Positions 49,070 to 60,999 of a stretch of DNA of 64,000 nucleotides are shown here, one piece after another. Made by a program: the position numbers and the translations under genes. Origin of the DNA: Cinnamomum chago (Eukaryota; Streptophyta; Magnoliopsida; Laurales; Lauraceae); contig CP142452.1 of the NCBI GenBank assembly GCA_038049695.1, positions 93,193,501 through 93,257,500 of the forward strand. The letters are read 5' to 3'. The notes under the pieces were generated by a model, which was given only the letters and a program-made list of their open reading frames with translations, was not told where the DNA came from and searched no databases. Each line of letters opens with the position of its first letter. Positions within the stretch are counted from its first letter, which is position 1.

Positions 49070-52000
49070 AGTTACTGTAGCAGAAGAGATTTTGTTCATT
49101 TATGCTAACCAGTTCTTCTTATTTAATCTCAACTGGTAATTTCCCCTTGAAGGCCTAATCAGTTGCTTAGAAGATACATGTTCCGTTTTTTCTGCTGTTT
49201 TGAACTCCTTGAAAATAACACCCATGGAGCATATATCAAAGTCAATACCACCACCACCAAATACAAGCAACAAAATGATAAAGAGGGAGGAGGACTTGTC
49301 TCATGGGATCTATTGGTGCCGTGACAAACGAGAGACATCGTGGCCATCGATCTCAACGTTTCACAAACGAAGAGTTCAAAAGGAAAGGAATAAGAAATAA
49401 ACGGGTCAATTTCATATGTGAATGTGAGCGAACCTATTGTCGAATCTGTCGTGACCTTGAAAGAATGTACCATTACCATTAATAAAAGAGGAATCATATG
49501 ATTCTGATCCATCCAGGGCCTACAGGTTACTTTGATGAACCCATTATTTTATATAGTGGGCCCATGCTAGCTCTTTCGCAATACAGACCTTTTATTACAA
49601 AAGAATGCAAATTATCCATGGATGATATTTTTAGTCTATCATGATAATAATATTGCAATTAGTTTTTCAAATTTTTACATTGCAATACCTTTAGCAAAAA
49701 TTCAATTAATCATTAAATTCATTTTTACCGGTATATATATTTTTTCAGCTGAAAAATAGCAATACAAAGTTGACAAACCTTACTAGTAAGCCAGTGAGCA
49801 ATTTCTGACATGATCTTATGATAAATCAAAATATAAAAAGAATTACATTTTATTGGTCCAAAGAAGTTTCTTCTCATGGTTCTTTTGCGCCCTCACCATT
49901 CAAATCATTTAAATCATATCTTTTATTTTTTAATCTCAAATTATTTTTCAATTTAATAACACTTCTTTTATAATATTTTGATATAAAAACATTAAATTCA
50001 AAATTAAGCTGATATTCTTTGCTTACCTATTTCATCTGGATAACAATATTTGCTAACTAAGTTGACGACCTATTACCACGGTTTGCACTAAGAAGTTATA
50101 GGTTCGAAACTGCACTCCCAAACTAGTCCATCAAAAAGTTAAAAACCTTCCAATAGCTGGAAAAAAAAAACATTTACTATCCCAGAGTGATACTACAGAA
50201 CAAAGTGGAAAGTTTGGAAGTCTAAAAATCTTCAAATTACTAAAATTGTGGTCACCAACAAATGGAGTCATTGCCAAAACAATGCTTATGCTACACGTCC
50301 AGATGCCTCTCCGCAGCATCTTCGTATTATTCTATGCTTACAAAGTAATGACGACCCACTTCTTCCATTTGGCACCATTTCTTTTACTATTAATGGGCCC
50401 CACTCCCACCATCCTATTTGACTTGGTAAACCTAACCCAAACACTACAGCAATCTGGTCTGTAAAATATAGAGAACAAGACCTTCACATGCCTCCACGTG
50501 GACGTTGCTAGAGGAATTACGTGACGTTTCTTGCTGAAACAGCTTATAAAAAATGATGATAAGTATTCATTGTTACATAATTTTATGTGGCCCGGACATG
50601 GCACTAGTCTACGATGATAGGGACCATAATTGGGTGGGTCCCAGGTTTTGATAGCTAGGGAACGAAAAAACTGAAATGGATTCGTTGGTTTTACATTTGG
50701 AGAATGTGGATTGGAAGGTAAGGTTAGGTTTGTGAGAGTGATATTTTGGTTTGTGTAACATGAGTGCATATTGATTGATTTGAGTGGCCCTAAGCAGGAT
50801 TATATTAAACATGCCCTTAGATTACGCTTGTTTCTGTTTCTATTAAGGGGCCAGACATTGATGAATCTGATCTTGTTTATGAATAATTAGAAATGTCAAC
50901 CCCCCTTTATTAAAAGATTTGGACTGACCAGTTTTGATCTCATTTGAATATTGTTATCCTCTATCCTCTATTGATTTAATCACAAAATATAAGAACCCAT
51001 GAAGTCATTAAATTTTGAGAATTTGAAATAAAGGGTTAAAATCATTTGATCCAACTGATATCAGGCCCACCTTAATCCATATATCCAAATTTAATCGTTC
51101 TTACTATCCTTGATTGTCAACCATACGCACGCAGGACACAAAGGAGAAAATCTCTTACTATCCTAAACTCAACCCAACTTGCGTACCCTAAATTGTATTT
51201 CGGGCTATTTTACAATTGGATTATAATTCAGTGAACACAAACCCACAAAAGTTTAAACGGGTAAAGTTAAGTGTTCAACCCTTATTTCTAAAATGATTCC
51301 AAAATAAGTATCCAAACGCTCTTAAAGATACCTCAACCCTAATTTTGTGGGTTAGGTTTGGATCAAGATCAATGGGTTTTGATCGTTTTCATAAAGTTCA
51401 AAGAAAATGAAAGCACATAAGCACCGTTGAGAGATTTTCACCTGTGAGAGTCTGCATGCATAGAGTTGAACCCCTGCAATAACGTAAGGTGTGATTTCAT
51501 GCACCGGACAGGAGAAAATGTCACATGCACCATTTACATGAAACTTGAAATTTATCCTACTAGCTAGTACTGTTTGCAAGACAGTAGATGTCATTTTGGA
51601 ATGGATTTTGATTCAAATGATTGAGGTTTAACAAATTGATAAGACTCAAAAATAAACCTGCAAACCACAGGGACCTAAAAAAAAAAGGTATCAAAAGCCA
51701 GGGATTATAGAAATTTAGTAGAGTTGGCTTTCAGTATTTAAGAGGAAAATTTGGCTACTAACTAGGCTAACTTCGAAGTTGTAAACTCCTTGTAGCTTAT
51801 AGGGTCTGCCTGTCTCAACGCCTCGTAAATCCACATTTCATCCGATGGTGAGTATTATTTTGATCGATGTGTTAAGGCCCTAACTAAATCACCATTACGT
51901 GGGAGTTGTTGTTAAGACTTTCCTGCTAATTAATCCACAACCAACAAATCTACATTTAACTGAAAGGCAATAGAGAACGGCTTCTTACCCTAGTGCTAAT

Positions 52001-52939
52001 GAACAGTAGTTCTCAGTGGGAGGCCCAGGCCTTTTAATTTGCCTTCTCCCTCTTTGCATGTGTGAGTCCCCATCACCTCACATGTGCGAGTCTCACACAT
52101 TCTATCTCCTTAGCTGGGATGCTTAAAAAGAAAAAACACTAAAAGGCAATGCTATTCTTGTACTTAGCATATATAAAATAATTTAAAAAAATGCGTATGA
52201 GAATTCAATGGAAAGGTAGCTTTGCAGCAATATTTTCACAAAAAATGAAAGCTAAAAATGAAAGCATTTTGTGGATATGTGCTAATATGATGTTTAGTGC
52301 AAAGTTTTTGTATGAAAATTCTTGATACACAATTATTAGGATTTTAAAGTCCGAGAGGGTCAGAGATGACTTTTTATTTGAGGAAACATGCGCTCTCTTC
52401 CTCTTCTCTCAATCACTGTGTTAAGGAAAGAATTACGAATTCCATAAATGTAGATTTTGTCATGAACATGTTAATGAAAGAAGTACAGCCCAAATTATAC
52501 GGACCATGGATTGACAATTGTATGTAAACATGCTCAAAGTGTTTAGCGAACGGAGAAAATTCAGTCTCAAACCTTGACCAGACTCGGCCAACTTGACTGA
52601 TACGCAACAAAGAATATTCAGTCCGTCATAGTTTTTTATTCGATTTAGTTGACTCATGGTCAAGAATCAATCACAAGTCAATAAAAAATTTTAGGAACTA
52701 ACTTCCAGAATCTGTTAGAGGTTTTTTTTTTAATTGATATAAATCTTCCAGCAAAAAGTATATTGTTGTTATTTTCTTTTATATCTCATTATGTTTTAAA
52801 ACCAAAGCTAATTTAAAATAGAGGATTTTAAACTATGAAGGACTAAGTCTTTAAATTATAAAAACCTGAATTTCTCAGTCAGGTCCTTCGGCTTCGAGTA
52901 ACACGCTTAATCTAAGGTCCACTAACAATCTTTTCATTT
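49070..52939. other. Intergenic, no gene recognised
   Basis: Nearly 3.9 kb of AT-rich DNA. A tRNA-head-like fragment (AGGTTCGAAACTGC near 50101) suggests another SINE piece. A minus-strand frame at 49159-49512 has a hydrophobic stretch but no ATG near its start and no family signature, so I do not call it. Confidence 0.45.
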
Positions 52940-53109
52940 TTTTCTTGGTACCCCAACTCAAGGGGACTGTGACCCAAAAGAGAGTTATCCCTCATACACA
53001 TGAAAAAGGAGCCCGTACTAGTAGGAAGAAGTGTCGTAGCTGGGGTTTAAACTCCGGACGACCATGTTAGAACCGATGCTCCTTACCACTCGCGTAAGGA
53101 GCCGTTCTT
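52940..53109 (-). mobile_element. SINE, second family, with 16-bp TSD
   Basis: A 16-bp direct repeat with two mismatches flanks it (52924-52939 and 53110-53125, beginning AACAATC). The minus-strand head reads AACGGCTCCTTACGCGAG, with a B box-like GGAGTTTAAACCC and an A-rich 3' end. It shares head and body with 48866-49058 but lacks that copy's internal expansion. Confidence 0.8.
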
Positions 53110-53125
53110 AACAATCCTTCCATTT

Positions 53126-55320
53126 GGATAGAGACTTCAAATTTATAAAATTTAAGTCAAATATGTATAGAAGAGCAAGTATCTTATGCCAATCTCCATC
53201 CAAATTTTCAGAGCATGTTTTGTGTGACGTGAGATTCAACACCTCAAGGAAATCTTGTTCGATGTGGTTATGATAAAACAGATTCCAACACGATGAAACG
53301 ATTTTTCAGTGCCAAGGAGAATCAAATTCAAACTCTCTGCTTTTCATATGAAATATGAAATGCACTGCACAGGATGTCGCAGACGAGAAACACAGGCCCA
53401 TTGGAGCCCAAGCCCAACATGCACCCATGTAGTCATTCGGGCCAGGCTGGACCGGGCCATACCGGGCTTTCTTGCAATTGTTTAGACAAATTACACTTAA
53501 ATTACAAGCATTCCTTATTTAAGCCCGGCCGAGCTTAGGGTTTTCTACCACTTAATTCAAGCCTAGCCCAAAGAAAGATGTGCCTGGATCGGCCATGGGC
53601 TGGCCTGGCACATGAACACCCCTACTTTGGAGGCGAGAGCGCATAAGTTCGTGTCCTGCCCAGCGGAAAAAATAAAAGAAAGAAATAAAAAAAATGATGG
53701 AACACATACCGCATGGCAAAAATCAATCAAATGACCTTTATCATTATTTAGGGTAAAACCATACACTTGGCCTTGACCCAATTAAACCCAAAGTGCGATA
53801 TGGTTTAGGCACAAACACAAGTGGCCTTATCTTTCATTTTCGCCTGGGTTTGTCACAATTTATCTTGAACAAGGACAGCACACTACACATGAATGTATAC
53901 AGCGAAACAGAAAGTCAGAAATCAAAGTATTACCCAAATAATCTTTCCCTAATTGCAGGTTCCAGTGAACTGAACCCACGATCCTACCATTGTGTTTAGT
54001 TCTGCAATAATTTTCTGCTGGCATGCACCAATTCTTAAGTCATGTGGCATGCCAATCACTAGCGGGAGAGATTGAAATGTCTCAATTATGATATATTAAG
54101 TTAGAAGGTTTTGAATCCAATTTCCACTGTACTTTATATTTTAACTGGAAGTTACTTTCAATTTTTATAATTATATATTAAAATACTCTTTCTCCAAATT
54201 TCAATAATATACTTCCCCCAGTAATGAACTGATTCCGTCCTCCCCATTTCTAACATACATATAATTGTACATTTTCCTGCATATCCGTGATTAGCACGGG
54301 TTTTTGTGCTAGTCCGTGAGTAGCTTTGGGGCCTCAGACAGGGTACACAAAAATAAAAGCATCATAAACACTTTTACTTTTTTTCGATTTTTTTTAAATA
54401 TAGTTTATTTTCATGATAATATTGGCAGTCAAACTCTCCATAGCAGTGAGATTAGAGTCAAATTGGGGTGACTAGGTAGGGATCATGATCTAAATCAGGT
54501 CGGGCCGAAGCTTGTCCAAGCCGAGCTATGTAGTTAATGAGCCAAATATTCAGATCCAAAACTAATCTCCAGGACTGAAATTTAGATCCAGTTTTAACCC
54601 CATTTTCAATATATGTATTCCCCACATTGTGATGAATATGTTGGTTTGATTTTGCCCTTTAAGCATATAGGCCCAGGTCTGATCCAATTAACATTCGGGC
54701 CAGAAAAAATAGGCCTGAAACACAAAGCCCACATACCCATTTCAACTAAATTATTTTCTCCTCCTTTCTATGTATACATACAAATGACACTGCTTGTCTG
54801 ATGGAGTTGGATACACGAGAATTCATTGTCAAATGGGCCAATTTATTTGTATATGTAAATCATTTTATAAGAGTGAGGTTTGAAATTTTCAATATTACAT
54901 ACCAAAATTTATACATGTGAATAATTTACATATATAAATCAATATAAACGAAGATATACATGTGTAATAAAACCTTAAACATGAATGGATGTTAAACATT
55001 TGTGATGTGTAACGCTTTCATGGGACCCTGGTTTTGAATCTACTATTATATTACTTCTAAAATGAGATCACTTTCATTTAGTAACTATAACTTATTTCAA
55101 CCACTTGCTCTTGAAATATTCTTACACTAGGATTCAACTTTGACTAGATTCCTTTCAATTTTAACTTTTTCTAAATTGAGCTCCATGACAAAGCTAAGAA
55201 TTTAAAGGTTAAATGGTATTTAAACTCCTGACCTGTTGCCCTTTTAAATGACTAACCTCCACCATACCACACAATATCAATATGGAATTGTTTTTAACAT
55301 AAAAAGTTCAAAAGTAGTTA
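53126..55320. other. Repeat fragments, no gene
   Basis: GC-rich 53425-53626 ends in ATGAACACCCCTA, the type of terminus seen in hAT elements; the left end is not found. The rest is AT-rich. No gene recognised. Confidence 0.4.
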
Positions 55321-55329
55321 GAGCGTAGT

Positions 55330-55450
55330 TAGAGCGGACCCTATCCATGTGAGTTTTATGCCCGTGCTTAACACCAAGGGTTCGAATTTCGAGTACATTG
55401 TCTTTTTCCGTTTCGGTGGGACTTCTTCCCGCTTGTGTGGTTGTCTTCTC
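55330..55450 (+). mobile_element. SINE-like fragment
   Basis: A plus-strand B box-like GGGTTCGAATTTC (55378-55390) follows a weak A box. The tail CTTCCCGCTTGTGTGG resembles the body of the SINE at 48866-49058. No clear flanking duplication. Confidence 0.45.
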
Positions 55451-55699
55451 GGTTAAAATTGATAATTACTCCCCATAGAGAAACAGTTTGCTGGTGGAAT
55501 CTTTCCTTTGGTTGATCCAGACCATTCAATGATTGTCCCACCAAAAACTGAGCAATCTTGGCCATCATTTTTGTCCCTCCCACAAACTGATCCATCTGGG
55601 GATCTCAAAAGGACATGTTCTCTCAGCAAAGCATGCAAATCGTGTGCAGCGGAAAGTAGTTTTTTAACAAGAAATTTCTATATGAGCTAGAGTGCGAAC

Positions 55700-58600
55700 A
55701 TGGAGAAGCAGAAGTCGATGGAGATGGGAAAGCAGCAGCAGCCGGAGGAGAAGGAGAGCTCCCACTACAATCGCGGCGGCCTCAACAACCTTCCTCCACT
55801 TCGCTGCATCGTCAAACTCGGTCTGTCTCTTCTTCTTCTTCTTCTTGTAAGCAATAAGTTGTATGTTTAGAACTGTGTGTGTTTTTTAAGCCTATCATTA
55901 TTAATGCCTGCCACCTGTTTGATGAAATTACTTTACGTACTCTTTCTCTGTTTATACTTTTCATGAAAACGGAAGGATTTCACATGACGGTTATTGATGA
56001 ATTGCACTGAAAACCATATGGGTTAAATCCTTTCTTGGGATCTTGCTGGGTTTTGGTTGTTTATGGAATTTGACTATTTGTTAATATTTTTTTCTGATGA
56101 CTATGCATTAATAAGGGGAAAAGATATTTTCCATCCATCGGCAGAAGTCATGCTCATCATCATCATCTTAGCCTCAACCCCATTGTTCTGGGGGATCAGC
56201 TATATAAGTGATACTTTTCCACTAGACCCTATATAAAACCATCTTCATATATTAGAAATGGTAAATAATACTATACATTGCATGAAGCAACAAGTGGACA
56301 AAATCCGAGTTGAAAGGGTTTTTTTAGTTGATGGTATGGTCTGTCATATGTCCAATTGCTAACAAGTATTAATGGGTCTTTGTGGGCCAAAGAAGTAGTC
56401 TTAAAAGGTACTCATTCCATTGGAAGGGACAAGGGTTGCCAAAAAACTAGAAACATAGAGTTGGTGATTATATACCTGATGTTTTACAACTCTTGCTAGG
56501 AGAAGCCATGAAGTGTGCAATTTGAGCTCTTAAATATCATCTGAATATTTTTGTGGAGGTGAAAAGATCTGGGCAATGATTCAGATACGATTTTGTTTGT
56601 CTCTTTTATTTCTTCTGGTTTAAGTGTAGTGTTGGTTGTTGATTGCCATTTATAGTCATTAACACAACAAAATGAAGAATGGGAAATAGGAGGGGGGGCG
56701 AGTGGGTGTGTTCGGAAAGAAATGATCTCCTTGGGTTTTTTCACATGTTTATGCTTGTTCCAATGTTTTGACCTAGGTGGTGCTGCAATCACTTGCAAAC
56801 ATGAAATAGAAAAGATAAATGAAGAAAATCTTAGAACGGTGTCTTCACAGCTGAGACAAGCAATGATGACAGAGAGCTCTTCTGCAAAGGTTTCTGGAAT
56901 GGATTGGAGCAAGGGGCTTGGAAATTTAGAAGTTCCTACAGCAGATGACTTTGAAAAGAACCCTATGTTAAGCGCAGGCAACTTTGTTATTGTCCATGGA
57001 GCAGGTTGGCTGCAGTTCTATCTGTATTTTTCTGTGTTATAGAACTCTCATATTTTTCTTTTCTCTCTTTTCATCATTAGGGTTTTCTTGAGCAATGTCT
57101 CCTTGAATGACAAATGGTCAAAAAAAAAAAAAAAGCAGAACGTTGAGGCTTTAGGTAGATGAACTACAACAAATAGTTGAAGCTTAAAATTTAATTGAGT
57201 ACTAGTGAAGTCCTTGCTTTCACATTGCTTCTGATCGGGGTTACTCCATAGTCCATGGTACAGAGTGTGCATGTGTCCACTTTTATGGTTGCCATTATTC
57301 TCATTTCTGTCCAACTGCAGCAAGTAATTGTGAGCTGCATGATATTTTGGTCCCCTCATCTCAAGTTTTCCAGACTGACACACCTATGTTATGGCATTTC
57401 AAACTCAAAATACATATGTATTAGCCACTTCCAAGTTGAAGTTGTTTTGTATTTGTATATAAATAAGGCTCAAGGTCTAGGATGATGATGATGATATTGT
57501 CAAACTTTTCTTTTACAAGGATAAGGCTCCAAGAGGTTGGTGAGACCAATGGTATGATTAGTGAAGTATGCTTGATCATCCGAGGAGATCTCACCTCATA
57601 ATGGTTGTTACAGCTATTAGTTTTTTGAACCTTTTATATGGGTAGTTGTCTAGTTGACACTCATGTCATGTTAGGTTCTTTTGGGCACTTCCAAGCAAGT
57701 AGATCTGGGGTTCACAAAGGAGGGTTGCAGTTGCCTTTTGTTAAGGCTGGCTTTGTGGCTACTTGTATTTCTGTAAGTCTCTTATAAAATCTTATGCTTG
57801 CTATTGTTAGGCTTTTCGTTTCCCTTCTTGGTATTCTTTGGGGTTTCTTACTTTGCCTGTGGCAAGTCTGATTCTATTTTATTGAAATTCTTGTTGTGCA
57901 CTCTTAATGAGTTCATTAATAGCAGTTGCAACATAATTATGTAACTTCTTTTGGTTGGCTAAGTCTAATATTTTGATGAAAAGTAGATAACATGGTCAAC
58001 CATTCGGTAGCATGTTCCCTTGTTTCCTTTGTCAATTTTGTGGCTCGATGGCTTAAATTTGAATTATTGCAACTTAGCTACTACAATCACTTTTATTATT
58101 ATTCAATATCTATAGAAACTTCTATTTAACGTAGAATCTTTTAGTTTGTGAAAGCCTCTCCAGATGTGGTGATGTTGGTGGTGTTAACTTGTTGTGCAAA
58201 CTCTTTGAACTATTTTGATGTTGAATAACATATATAAATATGATTGAAACCCAATGATGGGCATTTACTCTCCTTCTTTCCTTGATTTGACAAAGGTTTT
58301 ACTTTCTTTTGGTTGACAATAAAATTTTCATTGTTAAAAAGAAAATTAAAACCAGACAACAAGGGAAAAAAGAAAGAACGAACAATTATACAACATGAAG
58401 GGATCTCTCAAAACTTCTCTGGCAATAGAATTAGCATCTTCATTTGCCTTTACAAGTAATGAGAAAATTTCTCCTCCAACAGAAGAAAGGATTTGTTAAT
58501 CCCTCTAGTTGCTTAGCCAATACACCAATTTGATTTCAGACTTATTGTTCTACATTGTCTTATTGCCTAAATCCATAGATCTTCCTACGACTACGGGTGG

Positions 58601-58717
58601 CTGATTTTTTTTCATTTGTGTTTTTATTAGTTGGTGAAAGATTATATGTTGGATCTTTATTGCTATTATTTCTGGTAACGTCACTCAATCTTGAAATTGT
58701 GAGGGCACTTGCACGAG
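55700..58717 (+). pseudogene. Isopentenyl phosphate kinase, exons 1-4 (partial or decaying)
   Basis: Exons 55700-55820, 56777-57004 and 57675-57772 join in frame (149 codons) with GT...AG introns. They encode an amino-acid-kinase N-terminus: KLGGAAITCKHE (ATP site), SGMDWSK, and the glycine-rich HGAGSFGHFQASRSGVHKGG with the catalytic-type histidine, then VKAGFVAT. A fourth block, about 58677-58717, continues with VTSLNLEIVRALAR. IPK converts isopentenyl phosphate to isopentenyl diphosphate for isoprenoid synthesis. Two oddities: the base before the fourth block is CTG, not the required CAG acceptor, and after ALAR the expected EGIPSIG sequence is not clean. No further exon is found to the window end. 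It may be a degraded copy or a gene with a long intron continuing outside; the first three exons look intact. Confidence 0.8.
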
Positions 58718-58773
58718 GTTGGATTGAAGCATGTACCTTTCCCTCTATTATTTATTATGATGTAGTTCAACCT

Positions 58774-58980
58774 ATTTAGACAGGCTAGGACCGACCAGAG
58801 GACTCTACCTATTTATCGCAAACAAGCAATCAGTAGTATACGACTTATGGTATGAAATATTTTGATGTCTCAAATCAAAGGACAATTTATATATAGTTTT
58901 GATGACATATAATTCATAAACTTGCTCTGATACCAAGTTTAGGCAGAGGACCGACTAGAGGACTCTCAACTGGAAGAAAG
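58774..58980 (-). mobile_element. LTR-retroelement remnant with primer-binding site
   Basis: The minus strand of 58935-58924 reads TGGTATCAGAGC, a perfect initiator-Met primer-binding site. A block of about 20 bp (GGACCGACCAGAGGACTCT near 58789) recurs at 58950, on the other side of the site. This suggests short LTR-like repeats with an internal region of about 130 bp. LTR ends are not clean. Confidence 0.5.
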
Positions 58981-59373
58981 TTTAAATTTACAACTATATT
59001 TTGCGATGTGTGAGACAAGGGCTTACATTCCCTATTTATAGACATTTAAGGACTCAATTACATTTGAAATCCGCCATCGAATTCTACTGCATTGAAGTCT
59101 GTATAGTATCCAGATAAAATATACATGTCATTTGTACTGTATCATCTGATGATATAATTTGCATTATTGTAGTTGCTGCATGCGGTATTGTTGTAGCTTC
59201 ATTATTTGCATGACTGTAGACGCAATTGTTGACTTTTGCATTGAAGTACCAGATGTATTTGCATAGTCATGGAGACTATCATAAGGTGAGGAGCACCATT
59301 ACCCCCCATAATTGACTTTTGAGGCACCTTTGCATTATTTTATGATTTAGGAGTTCATACATACGAATGAAGG

Positions 59374-59525
59374 GGAAAAGGATCCCAAACCCTGTTTGGA
59401 CCAATGAAGGGGTCCCACATGGGAAGCAAAAAAATTATTATTATTATTTTTAAATGGAGGAGATGAGATGTCATTGATCCCCACATGTGGCACCCCCTGA
59501 GTGGTCCAAACAGGGGATCTTCTTT
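59374..59525. mobile_element. Small MITE with 10-bp flanking duplication
   Basis: Perfect direct repeats CGAATGAAGG flank it (59364-59373 and 59526-59535). Its ends are inverted: GATCCCAAACCCTGTTTGG on the left and CCAAACAGGGGATC on the right. About 152 bp with no coding. A 9- or 10-bp duplication points to a Mutator-like origin. Confidence 0.75.
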
Positions 59526-59767
59526 CGAATGAAGGTGATTGTTTTATAAAGGCATGTAAGACGTACCAAGAACATGACTCATGGTCATAATTGTACTTGT
59601 ATGACTTATGTTCATTTTTTAAAGGCTTTGATCAATTATTGATGTTGATGTGAGCAATTCTTTATGCACGGAATGACAATTCTTAGGGACACTTGGCTTC
59701 ATGAGGAGAGATTAGCTGCCTGAGGGGCTGTATGGGGAACTGCGGTATTCTGCATTCGGGACATTTG

Positions 59768-60112
59768 TATAGCTGAAATAACTCTGCATTGAAATTTGTG
59801 AGAGATGCATCTGGCATACCTGTATGGCGGCAAGCTTGATGATAATTGCTGCATTTGCTGAATTTTTAGGAATTATCAATGATATATTGATTTGAATCTT
59901 GAGGACTAGGGGTTCATACACCATAATCAATTTCTCTTTATAGCTAAAATAACTCTGCATTGAAATTTGCGTGAGATGCATTAGGTATTCTTGTATGTTG
60001 GCAAGCTTGATGATAATTGCTGCATTTGCTGAATTTTTAGGAATCATCAATGATGTATTGATCTAAATCTTGAGGACTAGGGGTCTATACACCATGATCA
60101 ATTTCTCTTTGA
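59768..60112. repeat. 171-bp tandem duplication
   Basis: TAGCTGAAATAACTCTGC at 59769 recurs as TAGCTAAAATAACTCTGC at 59940. The two units match along their length, with scattered mismatches and small indels. The second unit runs into the unrecognised minus-strand frame at 60085-60402. Confidence 0.85.
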
Positions 60113-60402
60113 AATAGCTGGATGAGCTGTCTCTGTGTTCTTTTAGTAATATCAAGAGATGATGATGCATCTTTGAATTTATTGATGATGTCATCAAGAA
60201 TTGTATGGTTTGTTCTAAGGGGATCATAGTACACGAAAGTGTCACATACAAAGTCATCATTTAGACATATAACACGACAACCAAATGAAGATCTCTTTTT
60301 AGCGGAAAGTGGGACTAGTGCCTTTGAAATTAGGTGGTACATCTGTCTCTCAACTAATTCCGTGTCACGTGGACCATAATCAAACACTAACCTCAGCTAG
60401 GG
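60085..60402 (-). pseudogene. Unrecognised coding-like fragment, about 100 aa
   Basis: A minus-strand frame runs from a TAG at about 60401 to a stop at 60085. Its composition looks protein-like (RSSFGCRVICLNDDFVCDTF, then DPLRTNHTILDDIINKFKDA) and it ends REIDHGV. It has no ATG near its start, so it could be a terminal exon or a captured gene piece. I do not recognise the family. It lies next to the 171-bp duplication, whose unit includes its last codons. Confidence 0.35.
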
Positions 60403-60955
60403 TTACCTGAACAAGATGCTACATGGGGACTTAATTCATCCATGGCTCGTCCTTCCTAATAGCCCTCATGAATGAAGTGGATCATTCTTAAATGCGTGCT
60501 ATGTTCTGCTAATGGGTACTGTTGGAATAATAATCATTGTCAAAATAAATTTAATGAAAAAATATAGCTTAAAAAAAACGATTGGAATTTAGTTCGAATG
60601 ATGATTATTATTCATATTAGTGTCCGTTAGCGAGCGTAAGGGAGTTGAATTTGTCATGGGGTGTCTTAAGTGGTGGTAAGCCTCTTATGCAAATTCTGTA
60701 CAACTATTATGTATTTTACTTCATTTATATCCTTATTTAGAACAATAACCATTTTGAAACAAACCGCTCTTTTGAAATTGCATAAGTGTTTTTTTTTAGA
60801 TCTCCCACTGATGCCTTTACATCATTATGGCAGCCAGGAAGATTTTCTCCCTAGTATTTTAGGATAGTAGAATTTCTCTTGATTTGCCCCCATTTTTTAT
60901 GTGATTTTTTGCCCCCTTGCCTTGAATGTGATTCTTTTGTTGACTGTAATGAAGA

Positions 60956-60956
<1 letters not shown>

Positions 60957-60991
<35 letters not shown>
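60957..60991. repeat. (GA)n microsatellite
   Basis: About 16 GA dinucleotides in otherwise unremarkable sequence. Confidence 0.9.
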
Positions 60992-60994
<3 letters not shown>

Positions 60995-60999
60995 GTCAA

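Noticed and set aside
49159-49512. 117-codon minus-strand frame with a hydrophobic stretch
   Set aside because: No ATG at its start, no family signature and no neighbouring exon; likely chance.
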